From: an uncultured Phycisphaerales bacterium | GTDB taxonomy: Bacteria > Planctomycetota > Phycisphaerae > WQYP01 | DNA length: 59,599 bases | Direction of reading: 5' to 3' | NCBI GenBank assembly: GCA_903868035.1 | Contig: CAIPTQ010000316.1 | Coordinates: 1-59,599 of the forward strand | Shown here: piece after piece, positions 1-9,448 of the stretch | How positions within the stretch are numbered: position 1 is the stretch's first letter | How the letters are laid out: each line of letters starts with the position of its first letter | The notes under the pieces: model-generated | What the model was told of the DNA's origin: nothing | Databases searched by the model: none | What the model saw: the letters and a program-made list of their open reading frames with translations, nothing else | Program-made: the position numbers and the translations under genes

Positions 1-79
1 TGCGAAAAAGTTCTCCGCGGAGAATTGACCCGTAGGCTCAACGCCTCAACGCGGGACAGGTTACATCCCGTCGCCAGCC

Positions 80-1612
80 TCACTTCTGCGGCACCAGTAA
101 GTTGCCGCCACGGGAGGCTTCATACGCCTTAACCTTCTGGTCCAACTGCGCCGCGCCCCCCAGCGCCTTGAGCCCCAGGGCCGCGCGGGCGTTGAATTCC
201 GCCATGGTAGGTATCGGCGGCAGGTCGGCGGCGGGCATATCCCCCGAGAAGAGCTTGATGTTGCTGGTGAGCTGTCCTTCGAGCCGCTCGCCGGCCAGCA
301 TGGAGAGCAATGGTTCCCCGCACAGGGCGTAATCGTGGGCCAGCAGGTAGAGCTCGCCGAGATTCGACTGGCCCTTCTTTTTCCACGCGCCGCACAGGAA
401 GCCGAATTCCTGGCGGTCTTCATACTGGCCGCGTGTCACCTTGCCCTGCCCCTGGCCGGGAAACACCCGCTCGATCTTGTACACAAAGCCGGCTTTGGCC
501 AGGGTGGGCGGCGTGGCCCACATTTCGTCAAAGAACAGTTGCGTGGCCGCTTCCGGGGTAGCGAGAGCCCCGGTTTTGGGGTCGATGGGGAAGCAGACAT
601 CACAGGGGCTGGCGTTGAGTTCATCGACATGCCACAGCACGCGCGGCCCACCCTTGCCACCCCAGTTGTAGATCAGGCTGCCGTGGGTGTGGCTGAAGAA
701 GGAGCCGCCCTGGTCGCCCAGGGCGTTGTCCAGGGCGCGCGCGTGGAGCAGCGGAAGGTTGACGCTGCGCGCCAGGTCCACCAGCAGCTTGGCCGACGAA
801 TGGCAGCCCATCACCGCCATCGCCGTCTTGCTCCCCTTGGAGGGTTGCAAACGCTGCTCCAGCCACCGCTGGGCTTTCACGCGTTCCATCGTATTCCCCT
901 CCAGCGGCCCGTGCGTGACGTTGTCGCGCAGCCAAACGGAGAGGTTGGCCAGCGTTTCGAGTTCCGTTTTGCCGATCAGCGACTTGTGCGTGGCGGAGGT
1001 TTTCCCCGACAGGAAATCGTAGCCGACGCGCGGATCGCCGATCAGTTCGCCCAGCGCGTCGTTCTCCGGCACTTCCATGAAATCGCGGTCGGCCTGGATG
1101 CCCGCGGGATACGTGTTGCCAGTGGAGGGTCCGATGCGGCTGAAATAGGCGTTGGAATTCAGGAGTTCGTCAAGTTCGCCGGCGGGGCGGTTTTGCAGCG
1201 ACCAGGGCACCAGATGATGGGACTCGACATACAGCACGTGGGCCACCTGGGCGGCATACACGTCAAAGGCCACGTCCGCCGTGAAGAAAAAGCGTCCGCC
1301 GCTGTCCACCTTTTCGGTGGGCAGACGCATGGTCAAGTCGCGGTCTCCGTTGGCCATGCGGCGGTAGAACAGTTCCAGCCGGGCTTTTTGCGCCGCGGAC
1401 CAATCCGGATAGTCCATGCGCTTGCCGGTCCCCGTAACCCAGGCGACGCGTTCCTTGAGCGCCGGGGCGGTGGCGAGGAAGGCGTCGGCGGTCGGCGCCG
1501 GAGCGGTTGCCGGAGGCCGCGTGATGCGCGTCGCCGGCGCCCCCGGTGCGGCGGCCAAGCTCGCACCGGCCCAGCCCAGAACCATCACCAAAATTGTGCC
1601 AGCGGTTTTCAT
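80..1612 (-). CDS. exported protein with transglutaminase-like core
   Basis: A 510-residue exported protein. The start chosen opens MKTAGTILVMVLGWAGASLA, a clear Sec signal peptide; an upstream in-frame extension lacks export features. The central region has GCHSSAKLLVDLARSVNLP, then THGSLIYN and WHVDELN, an order that recalls the Cys-His-Asp core of transglutaminase-like peptidases (Cys at the start of a helix, then His and Asp on strands). That assignment is inferred from pattern only. The C-terminal third has no motif I recognise. It lies 105 bp downstream of the GH31 gene on the same strand, so co-transcription is possible. The substrate is unknown. Confidence 0.7.
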   Translation of the reverse strand: MKTAGTILVMVLGWAGASLAAAPGAPATRITRPPATAPAPTADAFLATAPALKERVAWVTGTGKRMDYPDWSAAQKARLELFYRRMANGDRDLTMRLPTEKVDSGGRFFFTADVAFDVYAAQVAHVLYVESHHLVPWSLQNRPAGELDELLNSNAYFSRIGPSTGNTYPAGIQADRDFMEVPENDALGELIGDPRVGYDFLSGKTSATHKSLIGKTELETLANLSVWLRDNVTHGPLEGNTMERVKAQRWLEQRLQPSKGSKTAMAVMGCHSSAKLLVDLARSVNLPLLHARALDNALGDQGGSFFSHTHGSLIYNWGGKGGPRVLWHVDELNASPCDVCFPIDPKTGALATPEAATQLFFDEMWATPPTLAKAGFVYKIERVFPGQGQGKVTRGQYEDRQEFGFLCGAWKKKGQSNLGELYLLAHDYALCGEPLLSMLAGERLEGQLTSNIKLFSGDMPAADLPPIPTMAEFNARAALGLKALGGAAQLDQKVKAYEASRGGNLLVPQK

Positions 1613-1717
1613 GCAGGTCTCCAGGATGTGAAAACACCAAATCATCATGGAGCTATGACGGAAGGATTTCAACCCAAAATTGCTTCTCCGCAAAACGTAA
1701 AATCACCGGCAGCCACG

Positions 1718-4063
1718 TTACGGCCAGACGCTGCGGCTGCCCGCCAGGTCCAGCGTGACGCCGCCGGCCGGGCAGGGAACGCGCAGCAGTTGCGTCGCGG
1801 CATCGTAGGTGTAATTCGTCACCGCCAGACCATTGAGCGTGACCGTCGCAGGCAACGAGCAGTAGACATCCAAGGCACCCGCATAGGGGAGGCTGTCCGC
1901 CGTGATGTGGATGCCCACGCCCGCGGTGGTGGTGCAGGCGATGTTCGAGAGGGCCGTGCCGTCGTAATAGGAGAAGGTGGACGTGCCCGCGATGGCCGGG
2001 AAGCATTCAATGCGGAGCGCCGGGGCCCAGTTGGCGGACCAGTTGTTGTTGGTTTGCAGGATATCCCCGCGGGGAATGATCGCGCCTTCCCGCACATACA
2101 CCGGCACGGCGCCCAGGGGCGCGGCGGCCGTGACCGTGGCCGCGCCGGCGTAGCGCGTCGTGCGGTTGTTGTAGTCGAGCCACCGGCCCGCCGGCAGATA
2201 GACGGTGCGCGACGTCGCCCCGGAGGTGACGACGGGCGCCACCAGCAGGCTCGGGCCATACATGTACTGCGTCGCCAGCGTCTGGACCGCGGTGTCGGCG
2301 GGGAATTCCAGCACCATCGCCCGGATGAGCGGCACGCCGTTGAGCCGGTTCTGCGCCGCCAGTGAATAGGTGTAGGGCATCAAATCATGATGCGCCTGGG
2401 CGGACTCCGCGGCGATCTGCACCAGCGTCTTCTGGCCCGCGGGCGGCGGCGACTTGTCGTAATCAAACCATATCGTGCGGCCGGGCATCTGCATGACTTC
2501 CATCATGGGCGAATAGGCACCGAAGCCGAACCAGCGGGCGTAGAGTTCCTTGGTCGGCGCGGTGCCGGAGTAGCCGCCCACGTCCGAGCCCCAGATGGGG
2601 AAGTTGATCAGGCCGCTGCGGATGCCGTTGATGAGGGAGGTCTGGAACGCCTGGAAGGTGGTGTCCGGATCGCCGCTCCAGACCGCGGCATACTGGCGGC
2701 CGGTGTCGTTGATGTTGCGCGCGAACAGGAAGTAGTCGTCACCGACCTGGGACTGGAACGCGGCGCCGGCGGTTTTCTGCATCAGGGTGGTGAGCTGGTT
2801 GATCTGGGCGTCGGGCATTTCGCCCTCGCCGCCGCGGTCGATCTTGAAGCCCGAGATGCCGGGGGCCGGATAGATTTGCGCCGCGTTGATCAGGGTCGCA
2901 AGCTGCCCCTGCATGAAATTGGCGGCCTCCGGCTTGCGGAGGTCCAGCGCCGGCGAATTGCTGTAGCCGGTGAACAGATAGCCGGCGGCACTCGCCTGCG
3001 CATAGAGCCGGTTGTTGGCCTTGTTGGCGGCCCAGAGCATGGTGCGCAGGCCGCGGGCGCGGAGATCCGCGACCATCTGGTTGGGGTTGGGGAAGGAGGC
3101 GTCGAAATCCATATTGCCCCAACCGCCGACGTTGTTGTCGCGGTTGGCCGTGTCCGAGCCGTAGGGCCGGTCGATCCAGATCGCCGAAGCGGGAATCTGG
3201 TTTTGCTGGAGCTTGGCGGCATCCTCGACAATCAACTCCTGGGCATTGTGCGCCGCGGAGCCGGTGGGGATGGAGTGCGCATCGTCGCGCCACCAGATCG
3301 AATCAAACGCCCACAGCGGGGGCAGGCGCGACGGCCCGGCCGCCTGGTTGTACTTGGCCAGCACGTCCTTGGGTGAGCTGCCGTGAAACACCTGGTAATG
3401 CAGTTCCGGCGCATTGAAGGTTTGCGAAGTTTTGGAAAGCACCCCCAGCGTGTAGCTGCCGGGGTACTCGGTGGGCGTGTAGACGCCGATGTTTTTGGTG
3501 GTCAGATAGAACGGCGCCCGCGCGGTGGCGGCGAAAACCGCCCCCACGTCCGACACGGGGGAGGACGAACCGCCGTCAAAAAGCTCCTTGCCCACATACG
3601 GCTTGGTTACGCCGCGGTTGTCGATCGAGTTGCCATAGGCGTGTTCCCACAGGCCGTAGTAGCGCTCGCCCTGGTCGGCGAAGGTCTCCGTGATGGAAGT
3701 GGCGGCGGCCAGGCCCGGCCGGGTGTAGTCCACCGCCAGCGTGTCGCCGTCGAGCGTCAGCGTGACCCGGACGGTGGAATTGGTCTTGCCGGAGGCAATG
3801 GCCAGCGTGCCGGTGATGGTGGTGTTGGTGATGACGACGTTGGACAGGGTGGACGCCGTGTAGGTCTTGCCGCCGATGACGAGCGTGGTCCCCGTGCGCG
3901 ACAGCAGCAGCGCGTTGGTGGTCTTGTCGTAGACGCGATAGGCGTACTTGGCATCCACCTGGACGAGGGTATTGCCGGCAATGAGATTCCAGGCCCCGCG
4001 TGCGGAACTGGTGGAGGCCAGAACCGCCAAAGCCAAGGCACAAGCGCAGGAAACGTGGCGCAT
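1718..4063 (-). CDS. exported GH31 alpha-glucosidase/alpha-xylosidase
   Basis: A 781-residue secreted glycoside hydrolase of family 31, which hydrolyses terminal alpha-glucosidic or alpha-xylosidic bonds with retention. The start MRHVSCACALALAVLA gives a signal peptide and follows an AGGA motif. The N-terminal beta-sandwich (about 25-230) precedes a TIM barrel with ISGFKIDRGGEGE (candidate nucleophile Asp) and WSGDPDTTF (acid/base Asp), followed by FPIWGSDVGGYSG; beta-rich C-terminal domains end the protein. The nucleophile motif differs from the common KxDFGE or WxDxNE. Substrate (starch, xyloglucan or other) cannot be fixed from sequence. Family assignment is firm. Confidence 0.92.
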   Translation of the reverse strand: MRHVSCACALALAVLASTSSARGAWNLIAGNTLVQVDAKYAYRVYDKTTNALLLSRTGTTLVIGGKTYTASTLSNVVITNTTITGTLAIASGKTNSTVRVTLTLDGDTLAVDYTRPGLAAATSITETFADQGERYYGLWEHAYGNSIDNRGVTKPYVGKELFDGGSSSPVSDVGAVFAATARAPFYLTTKNIGVYTPTEYPGSYTLGVLSKTSQTFNAPELHYQVFHGSSPKDVLAKYNQAAGPSRLPPLWAFDSIWWRDDAHSIPTGSAAHNAQELIVEDAAKLQQNQIPASAIWIDRPYGSDTANRDNNVGGWGNMDFDASFPNPNQMVADLRARGLRTMLWAANKANNRLYAQASAAGYLFTGYSNSPALDLRKPEAANFMQGQLATLINAAQIYPAPGISGFKIDRGGEGEMPDAQINQLTTLMQKTAGAAFQSQVGDDYFLFARNINDTGRQYAAVWSGDPDTTFQAFQTSLINGIRSGLINFPIWGSDVGGYSGTAPTKELYARWFGFGAYSPMMEVMQMPGRTIWFDYDKSPPPAGQKTLVQIAAESAQAHHDLMPYTYSLAAQNRLNGVPLIRAMVLEFPADTAVQTLATQYMYGPSLLVAPVVTSGATSRTVYLPAGRWLDYNNRTTRYAGAATVTAAAPLGAVPVYVREGAIIPRGDILQTNNNWSANWAPALRIECFPAIAGTSTFSYYDGTALSNIACTTTAGVGIHITADSLPYAGALDVYCSLPATVTLNGLAVTNYTYDAATQLLRVPCPAGGVTLDLAGSRSVWP

Positions 4064-4281
4064 GGGATCATCCTGTAAAAAACAAAAAACGTGAAAGCAG
4101 CCTCGGGCATGAAATCGTGGAGGCACTGGCAGCCATGGTAGCCCTGCCTGGCGCAGCATGCAATCATACATACTCAAACCAAAAATCCTCGAATCGCCAC
4201 GGCATCGCCGCAGTCCTTGACCCGGCCACCCGGCTCGATCATCCTGCTCTCGACAGCACCCTGTTGTTACGAGGACAGCCC

Positions 4282-4881
4282 ATGCCCAACCATCTGGTCA
4301 CCATCTCCGGCTCCTACCGATCCGGCGGCATCACCGAGCAATCCGTGGCGCTGCTCACCCAAGAGGCCACACGCCGGGGCTGGACCACCGAGAACATCCG
4401 CCTCATCGACCGCCAAATCAACTACTGCCGCAATTGCCGCGGCTGCACGCAGGCCGCCGGCGACGCCCGCGGCACATGCGTGATCCAGGATGACGTCGCG
4501 GCGATCTGGGAGGCCATCGACCGTTCGCAGGCGCTGGTCATCGCCGCGCCCACCAACTTCTTCGACGCCACGGCGGTCACGCGCACCTTCCTCGAACGGC
4601 TCGTCCCCGTCGGCTACTGGCCGTGGGGCAAGGCCGCCCCCGCGTCGCGCGCCAAGTCGATCCTGCGTCCCGCCGTGCTGCTGACCTCCACGGCCATGCC
4701 CGGCATCATGGCGCGGTATTTCACGCGCACCATGAAATCGCTCAAGGACATGGCCCGGTGCCTCCGCGCCCGGCCGGTCGATCGGGTCTACCTGGGGCTG
4801 GCGGCCATCGGCGAGGCCCAGCGACTATCCCCCCGCGCCCAGAAGCGCCTGCGCCGCGCCGCGGCGCGCCTGCTGGGCTGA
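4282..4881 (+). CDS. flavodoxin-fold NAD(P)H-dependent oxidoreductase
   Basis: A 199-residue protein of the NADPH-dependent FMN reductase/flavodoxin-like superfamily. The N-terminus MPNHLVTISGSYRSGG is the phosphate-binding loop for FMN. CRNCRGCTQAAGDARGTCVI resembles the Cys cluster seen in iron-sulfur flavoproteins and related reductases, and APTNFFDATAVTRTFLERL is the conserved second flavin-contact region. The start follows GAGGA six bases upstream, which rejects longer in-frame extensions. It is divergent from the GH31 gene. Cytoplasmic; physiological electron acceptor unknown. Confidence 0.82.
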   Translation: MPNHLVTISGSYRSGGITEQSVALLTQEATRRGWTTENIRLIDRQINYCRNCRGCTQAAGDARGTCVIQDDVAAIWEAIDRSQALVIAAPTNFFDATAVTRTFLERLVPVGYWPWGKAAPASRAKSILRPAVLLTSTAMPGIMARYFTRTMKSLKDMARCLRARPVDRVYLGLAAIGEAQRLSPRAQKRLRRAAARLLG

Positions 4882-4958
4882 CATTGAGGCTATTTTCCCG
4901 CCCCCATTCTGCCGATATTACAAGACTTGGATCGATGCTTTTACGCTCAAGGATTCCC

Positions 4959-5738
4959 ATGCGCTGGCTTATACAAGGCGCTCTGGCCATCACCCTCGCC
5001 GCCGTTTGGGCGTCCAACCCCGCCGGCGCGCAAAACGCCACGGCCCCGGCCGCCAATCCACCGCCCAGCTCCCAGTCGGCCACGCTTGAATTGCAGGTGC
5101 GCGCGCTGCGGGAACAAATCGACGCCCTCGGCCGGGAATTGGCCGCCAGCCGGGAACTGGCCGCCATACTGCAAGCCGCCAACGCGGCCCGCGCCGCGGA
5201 GATTGACCAACTCAAGGCCGAACTCCTCGCCGCCGCGGCCCGCCCGCCGGCACCGCCCACCCCCGCGCCTGCCGAGCCGCCGGCGCAAAACCGCTGGGCC
5301 CTCCGCATCGCGTACGACGCCGCGCATGCCTTTTTGGTTTTGCACGCCGACGCCAACACCGTCACGAGCCTTGCCGGGGGAGGCGGTCCGGATGCTTCGC
5401 TCATCACCGCGACGGCCGTCATGGCCGCCAATGCCGTGCAGTTCCGGATTCTGCATGACCGCGCCCAGGAGCGGGTCTACAGCGCCACGCTGGCGGTGTC
5501 GCTGGCCGCCGACGCCCCGCGCGACATACTGGCGGCCAACAAAGCGCTGATCGCCGACTATCTCCGCGTGTTCGCACCGTCCCTCAAAGACTCCGCCGCG
5601 CTCATAGGCGCGACCGCCCAGCTCGCCGGCCAGGACGAGACCCGCCGGCTTCTCTTTCTTGCCGACGACTGCAAAGTGACGCTCTGGAACGATAAAACCG
5701 GCAACTACACCATCCGCGTGGAATCCTCCCACGAATAG
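4959..5738 (+). CDS. exported coiled-coil protein
   Basis: A 259-residue predicted exported protein. An ATG 24 bases upstream is in frame, but the start used here is preceded by AAGGA at good spacing and gives the signal peptide MRWLIQGALAITLAAVWAS. Residues about 45-100 form a heptad-rich coiled coil (LQVRALREQIDALGREL), followed by a Pro/Ala linker and a globular C-terminal half of unknown fold. There are no catalytic motifs. It may be a periplasmic structural or scaffold protein. I do not recognise a family. Confidence 0.65.
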   Translation: MRWLIQGALAITLAAVWASNPAGAQNATAPAANPPPSSQSATLELQVRALREQIDALGRELAASRELAAILQAANAARAAEIDQLKAELLAAAARPPAPPTPAPAEPPAQNRWALRIAYDAAHAFLVLHADANTVTSLAGGGGPDASLITATAVMAANAVQFRILHDRAQERVYSATLAVSLAADAPRDILAANKALIADYLRVFAPSLKDSAALIGATAQLAGQDETRRLLFLADDCKVTLWNDKTGNYTIRVESSHE

Positions 5739-5804
5739 CGCCCCCCGGACCAAGCACCATGTAATTACAACTCGCCGCCCCACCGCCCTCGCCCCCCCCG
5801 TCCC

Positions 5805-5951
5805 TCACTTAAAGATTCCCAATTCCATGAACTTCATGATCAAATAGATCAGCGCCCCCAGCGTGGCCGCCATCGAAACAAATGCCAGTCCGGTGTACAC
5901 ATTGACCGTGGGACGGCTGGAACTCACGCCGGGAGCATTCAAACGACTCAT
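5805..5951 (-). CDS. 48-aa single-span membrane protein
   Basis: A small protein starting MSRLNAPGVSSSR, with GGAGA five bases before the ATG, and a single transmembrane segment (YTGLAFVSMAATLGALIYLIM) near the C-terminus. It follows the coiled-coil membrane gene on the same strand, separated only by a degenerate heptamer array, so the two are probably one operon. No family recognised. The strong ribosome binding site and operon position support a real gene. Confidence 0.6.
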   Translation of the reverse strand: MSRLNAPGVSSSRPTVNVYTGLAFVSMAATLGALIYLIMKFMELGIFK

Positions 5952-5974
5952 AAAAATCTCCAGTTGTCCGGGGT

Positions 5975-6012
5975 CACTCACCACTGGCCAATTAACCACT
6001 CACCACTTACTG
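5975..6012. repeat. degenerate TGGTCAG-type heptamer array
   Basis: Read on the minus strand this is a run of TGGTGAG, TGGTTAA and GGCCAG units with period about 7. It belongs to the same family as the clean TCAGTGG arrays in purL. It overlaps the stop codon of the upstream coiled-coil gene and fills the short intergenic gap. Confidence 0.6.
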
Positions 6013-6858
6013 CCCGATCGTGCTGACGTAATCGCCCTTCTGCACGATTTCGCCGGCCTTGGACTTCATCACCACGCCCACCGACTGCTCCGGCGTGACT
6101 TGCTGCACGGTCGCATCGCCCACCCAACTGTTGGCGCGGTAGACATACACATTTGTGCCCACCTTGATGCCGTCCCGCGTGCCCAGGGGCATCTCGATCA
6201 ACGTCCGGCCGGCCGCCTGGGACACATCGGTGATCTGCCCGTTGACCTTACCGGCCGCCGGGCCGGAGGCCAGCACCTGAATCTGGTCTCCCGAGCCAAT
6301 CGGCGCGATCGCCCCGGCGCCGCCCGAACCCTGGGCGATGATGATCTGGTACTTGCGGATCGACTGTTCGGCCGCCTGCAGCAGATTGTCGGCTTCCTGC
6401 TTGGCGCGCACGATGTCGTTGTACTTTTTCACCAGGTCCGTCACCTGCGGACGCAGATCGGCAAGTTCCTTGTCCTTGAGGGCCATCGAATCGTTGACCG
6501 TTTTCAAACTGACCTGGAGCATGGCCAACTGGTTGCTCAACGTGGTGAGCTGGGTCTGCTGGGCGAGCTTGGCGATTTCCGCCTTGGAGCCCTCGATGGC
6601 CACTTCGGCGGTATATTTGGCCAATTCGGCGCGCGCGGCGATCGCCTGCTTCAGGGACTCGGCCTGGCTGGCCTCCGCGGCTGTTACATCCGCCTTCGCC
6701 TTGTCGTACGACGCCGCCATGCCGATGTACTTCGTGTTGTTTTCGGTCGAGGTCGTCTTGAAGTTCTCCGTCCGCGAGACCATCAGGACCAGCAGCACCG
6801 AACAGGCCAGCGAGAAGACCAGTTGGAGCACGATGAGGATTTTGGTGAGAGCGCTCAA
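6007..6858 (-). CDS. membrane-anchored coiled-coil protein with beta-rich C-terminus
   Basis: A 283-residue protein. The best start is a TTG preceded by CGGAGG with a six-base spacer; the frame stays open 33 codons upstream but without a ribosome binding site. From this start, residues 3-28 (ALTKILIVLQLVFSLACSVL) form an N-terminal membrane anchor. A long coiled coil occupies about 50-190, and a compact C-terminal domain includes GTNVYVYRANSWVGDA. The overall plan (anchor, coiled coil, small beta domain) resembles MreC-type envelope proteins, but I see no specific MreC motif, so function is left open. It pairs with the 48-aa membrane protein downstream. Confidence 0.7.
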   Translation of the reverse strand: MSALTKILIVLQLVFSLACSVLLVLMVSRTENFKTTSTENNTKYIGMAASYDKAKADVTAAEASQAESLKQAIAARAELAKYTAEVAIEGSKAEIAKLAQQTQLTTLSNQLAMLQVSLKTVNDSMALKDKELADLRPQVTDLVKKYNDIVRAKQEADNLLQAAEQSIRKYQIIIAQGSGGAGAIAPIGSGDQIQVLASGPAAGKVNGQITDVSQAAGRTLIEMPLGTRDGIKVGTNVYVYRANSWVGDATVQQVTPEQSVGVVMKSKAGEIVQKGDYVSTIGQ

Positions 6859-7043
6859 GGGAAGCCTCCGCTTATCTAGGGCCGCCGGATCGGATACCCG
6901 CCAGGGAAACGCCTGGCCAGGGGCAAGTGCCATGTCGCGCGTCAACGCTGACGCCATGCGCGGGAGGTGCGGCGGCGATGAGGTGAACCTGTCACTACGG
7001 TCAGTACGATTCCGCCATCACACCAGTCAGCCACGCCTATGTT

Positions 7044-7071
7044 AGTCTAACGGTGCCGATGGGCCTGTCAA
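7044..7071 (-). promoter_or_regulatory. sigma70-like promoter for the coiled-coil gene
   Basis: On the minus strand TTGACA, a 16-bp spacer and TAGACT. The -10 box sits inside the small palindrome TTAGTCTAA. It would give a leader of about 180 nt before the TTG start. Confidence 0.5.
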
Positions 7072-7075
7072 GTAA

Positions 7076-7142
7076 CGGAGCCGCGACTGTAAGGGAGCGA
7101 CAGGGAGCGCCCAACAGCGCAGCGGGAGCCGCGGCTGGGATT
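7076..7142. repeat. GGAGCCGCGAC dispersed repeat, copy 1
   Basis: Begins CGGAGCCGCGACTGTAAGG and ends with GAGCCGCGGCT, so the ends can pair. The first 24 bases match 49081-49104 at 21 positions, identifying a repeat present at least twice in the window. The outer boundary is uncertain. Confidence 0.5.
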
Positions 7143-7184
7143 CAATATCCATCCCCCATTCGCACGGGCGATAAACTTGCGTTT

Positions 7185-9308
7185 TCACCGCGCCCGCGGC
7201 GGCCCGGCGAGCAGCGCCTGCTTCATCCGTGCGTCCTGGGCCTCATACACCTCGGTGGGCGCCCCCGGCGTATACGTCCAGGTGCAGCTATCCCGCAGTG
7301 TCTTGCCATCCTGATCCACGGCCGTCACCACCACCTCGTTCTTCCCCGCCTTGAGCGTCACGCCCTCCCACACAATCGTCGCATTGTCTAGCGCCTTTTT
7401 CGCCCCCAGTGCCGTGCCGTTGACTGTCAGCGTCGCCTGGGCGGCATTGGTGTACACCTTCACGGGTATCTTCTCCAGCCCGCGCACGGCAAACCGCTTG
7501 CCGGCGATCCACAGCGTCGGCTCGCTCGACCAGACCGCCTTGTAAAAGTAAAACGCATCCTTCTTCACCTGCCGGTCGTGCGTCACCAGGCCCTTGTCGT
7601 TGATGCCCGCGTGGTCCCCCTCCGCCCGGCTGTCGGAGGCGAAATCAAACATCGCCCAGACAAACGCCCCCCAAACTGCCGGATACTGCTTGAGCACCTT
7701 CCACGTGTTCTCATGCTGCAGCGCCTGGTACTCCTCCGTATGATCCATCCGCACGGGCTTTTCCGAGTGAAAATAAATGCTTGCCCCCGCCCCATATTCC
7801 GTCATCGCCCACATGCCCTTGATGCCGCCCTTGGCGGGGTCGGAGTGCTGGGCGATGTAATCGTCCAATCCCTCCCACTCGCTGTTGTTCCCCGGCCCGC
7901 CGCCGGTGTACCAGCCCAGGTACTCATTCATCCCAATGACATCCGTGGTCCCCGCCGGCGGGAAAAACTTCTCGCGCCAGGCGGAGGCGGTGAGGCGGGA
8001 GGGGTCTTCCTTGTGGCCCAGTGCCGACATCTCCTTGAACCACGGATAGACCTGCGGCCCGTTGCGGTTGAAATTGTTGCCGGACTCATCGACTTCGTTG
8101 CCGGCGGACCAGAAGGCGATGGAGGGGTGGTTGAAGTTCTGGCGGATGAGTTCGGTGTACTGCTGTTTGGCGTTGTCGGTGAAGGGCTGGCCGGTGCCGA
8201 GCTTATCGACGACGGGGATTTCCGCCCACACGACCATCCCCTCCTTGTCGCACAGGTCGTAGAAGAACTGGGAATGCTGGTAGTGGGCGAGGCGGATGGA
8301 GTTGCAGCCCATTTCCTTGATGAGGGCCATATCCTGTAAATGGTCCGCCTCGGAGATGGCCCAACCTTTGTTGAGGCGGTCCTGGTGGCGGTTGACGCCG
8401 TTCAGGTAGTACGGCTTGCCATTGAGCATGAAGCCCTTCACCGGATCGACGGCGAAGGTGCGGATGCCGAGGGGGACGGTGACCGTGTCGGGAACAGCGC
8501 TTTCAAGGTGTTTGATCTCCGCCAGATTTGTTGAAACCTGCATCGTGTAGAGGTAGGGATCAAGGCGGCCATTCCAGCGGTGTGGATTGGGGATTGTCAG
8601 GTCAAGCGCCACTTCCTGCGAGGGCATGTTGGCTTCGTCATAGGATGCGGATGCCACGACTTTTCCCTTATCGTCCTTGATGCTGGCAGTCACGGTCCAG
8701 CCATTGCCCAAGTCGTCTCGTTGCACGAGTGCGCGCACGTGAACCTTGGCCGCAGCATCAGTAATTTCGGGAGTTGTGACATACACGCCCGGCGCGCCAA
8801 AATCAGTCAATGAAAAATGATGGTTGCCGACCGCTACCAACTCCGCCCCCCGGTATATCCCCCCGCAAAACGTGAAGTCCCCGCTGATCGGCGGCATATC
8901 CAGATCCATCCGGTTCGACACCTTCACCGCCACCACATTATCCCCCGCCTTGAGCGCCTTGGTCGCATCCAGGCAAATCGCCGCCTGCCCCCCGGCATGG
9001 CTCCCCAGCAGCGCCCCATTGACATATATCTCAGCCTTCCGATTGATCGCCTCAAACCGCAAATACAGCGACTTCCCCTTCAGCACCTCATCCACCGTCA
9101 CATGCCGGCGATACCACCCGTCCCCCTTGTAATAATCATTCCCCCCATCCTGCCCATCCAACGCATTCCACGTGTGCGGCACATTCACCGCCTCCCACTC
9201 CCCATCCGCAAACCCCACCCCCGCCGCCCCCGTCGCCGCCACCCCCTGCCCCCGCGCCGCCACCGCCATCAACGCCATCACCAATACCGCCGCCAAACAC
9301 CTGCGCAT
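7185..9308 (-). CDS. exported GH2 beta-galactosidase-like hydrolase
   Basis: A 707-residue secreted family 2 glycosidase. The start MRRCLAAVLVMALMAVAARG is a signal peptide and has GGAGG upstream. The N-terminal sugar-binding jelly roll includes WYRRHVTVDE. It is followed by an immunoglobulin-like domain and the TIM barrel with LNGVNRHQD, WSAGNEVDESGN (acid/base Glu) and MWAMTEYGAGA (nucleophile Glu). A C-terminal beta domain completes the protein. The likely substrate is a beta-galactoside such as pectic galactan fragments, which would match the GH53 galactanase at 46.6 kb, but beta-glucuronidase or beta-mannosidase activity is not excluded. Confidence 0.92.
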   Translation of the reverse strand: MRRCLAAVLVMALMAVAARGQGVAATGAAGVGFADGEWEAVNVPHTWNALDGQDGGNDYYKGDGWYRRHVTVDEVLKGKSLYLRFEAINRKAEIYVNGALLGSHAGGQAAICLDATKALKAGDNVVAVKVSNRMDLDMPPISGDFTFCGGIYRGAELVAVGNHHFSLTDFGAPGVYVTTPEITDAAAKVHVRALVQRDDLGNGWTVTASIKDDKGKVVASASYDEANMPSQEVALDLTIPNPHRWNGRLDPYLYTMQVSTNLAEIKHLESAVPDTVTVPLGIRTFAVDPVKGFMLNGKPYYLNGVNRHQDRLNKGWAISEADHLQDMALIKEMGCNSIRLAHYQHSQFFYDLCDKEGMVVWAEIPVVDKLGTGQPFTDNAKQQYTELIRQNFNHPSIAFWSAGNEVDESGNNFNRNGPQVYPWFKEMSALGHKEDPSRLTASAWREKFFPPAGTTDVIGMNEYLGWYTGGGPGNNSEWEGLDDYIAQHSDPAKGGIKGMWAMTEYGAGASIYFHSEKPVRMDHTEEYQALQHENTWKVLKQYPAVWGAFVWAMFDFASDSRAEGDHAGINDKGLVTHDRQVKKDAFYFYKAVWSSEPTLWIAGKRFAVRGLEKIPVKVYTNAAQATLTVNGTALGAKKALDNATIVWEGVTLKAGKNEVVVTAVDQDGKTLRDSCTWTYTPGAPTEVYEAQDARMKQALLAGPPRAR

Positions 9309-9414
9309 AACCGCCTCCGAACAACAACGTGCAGTTAAATTATCATCGCCATGCGGATCAGGCGTGTCCAGCGGCCCGCAGGGGCGCACCGAAACACCAA
9401 CGGTTCATCCCCGC

Positions 9415-9447
9415 AATCGAAAATTAAAAATCGAAAATCGAAAATCC
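9415..9447. repeat. AAAATCG heptamer array
   Basis: About 33 nt of AATCGAA-type units with one irregular unit. It lies immediately downstream of the trxA stop codon. Same family as the arrays at 16721, 17819 and 56605. Confidence 0.85.
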
Positions 9448-9448
9448 C

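Larger units (their letters stand above)
6859..7184. other. intergenic region, 326 bp
   Basis: Lies between the coiled-coil gene and the stop of the GH2 gene, both on the minus strand. It holds a minus-strand sigma70-like promoter (7044-7071) and a copy of a GGAGCCGCGAC-type dispersed element (about 7076-7142). No convincing coding frame is seen. Confidence 0.6.

Noticed and set aside
335..2365. Long open plus-strand frame opposite the first two genes
   Set aside because: It is antisense to two genes with recognisable signal peptides and a GH31 domain; composition is Arg/Gly-rich and repetitive, as expected from high-GC shadow frames.
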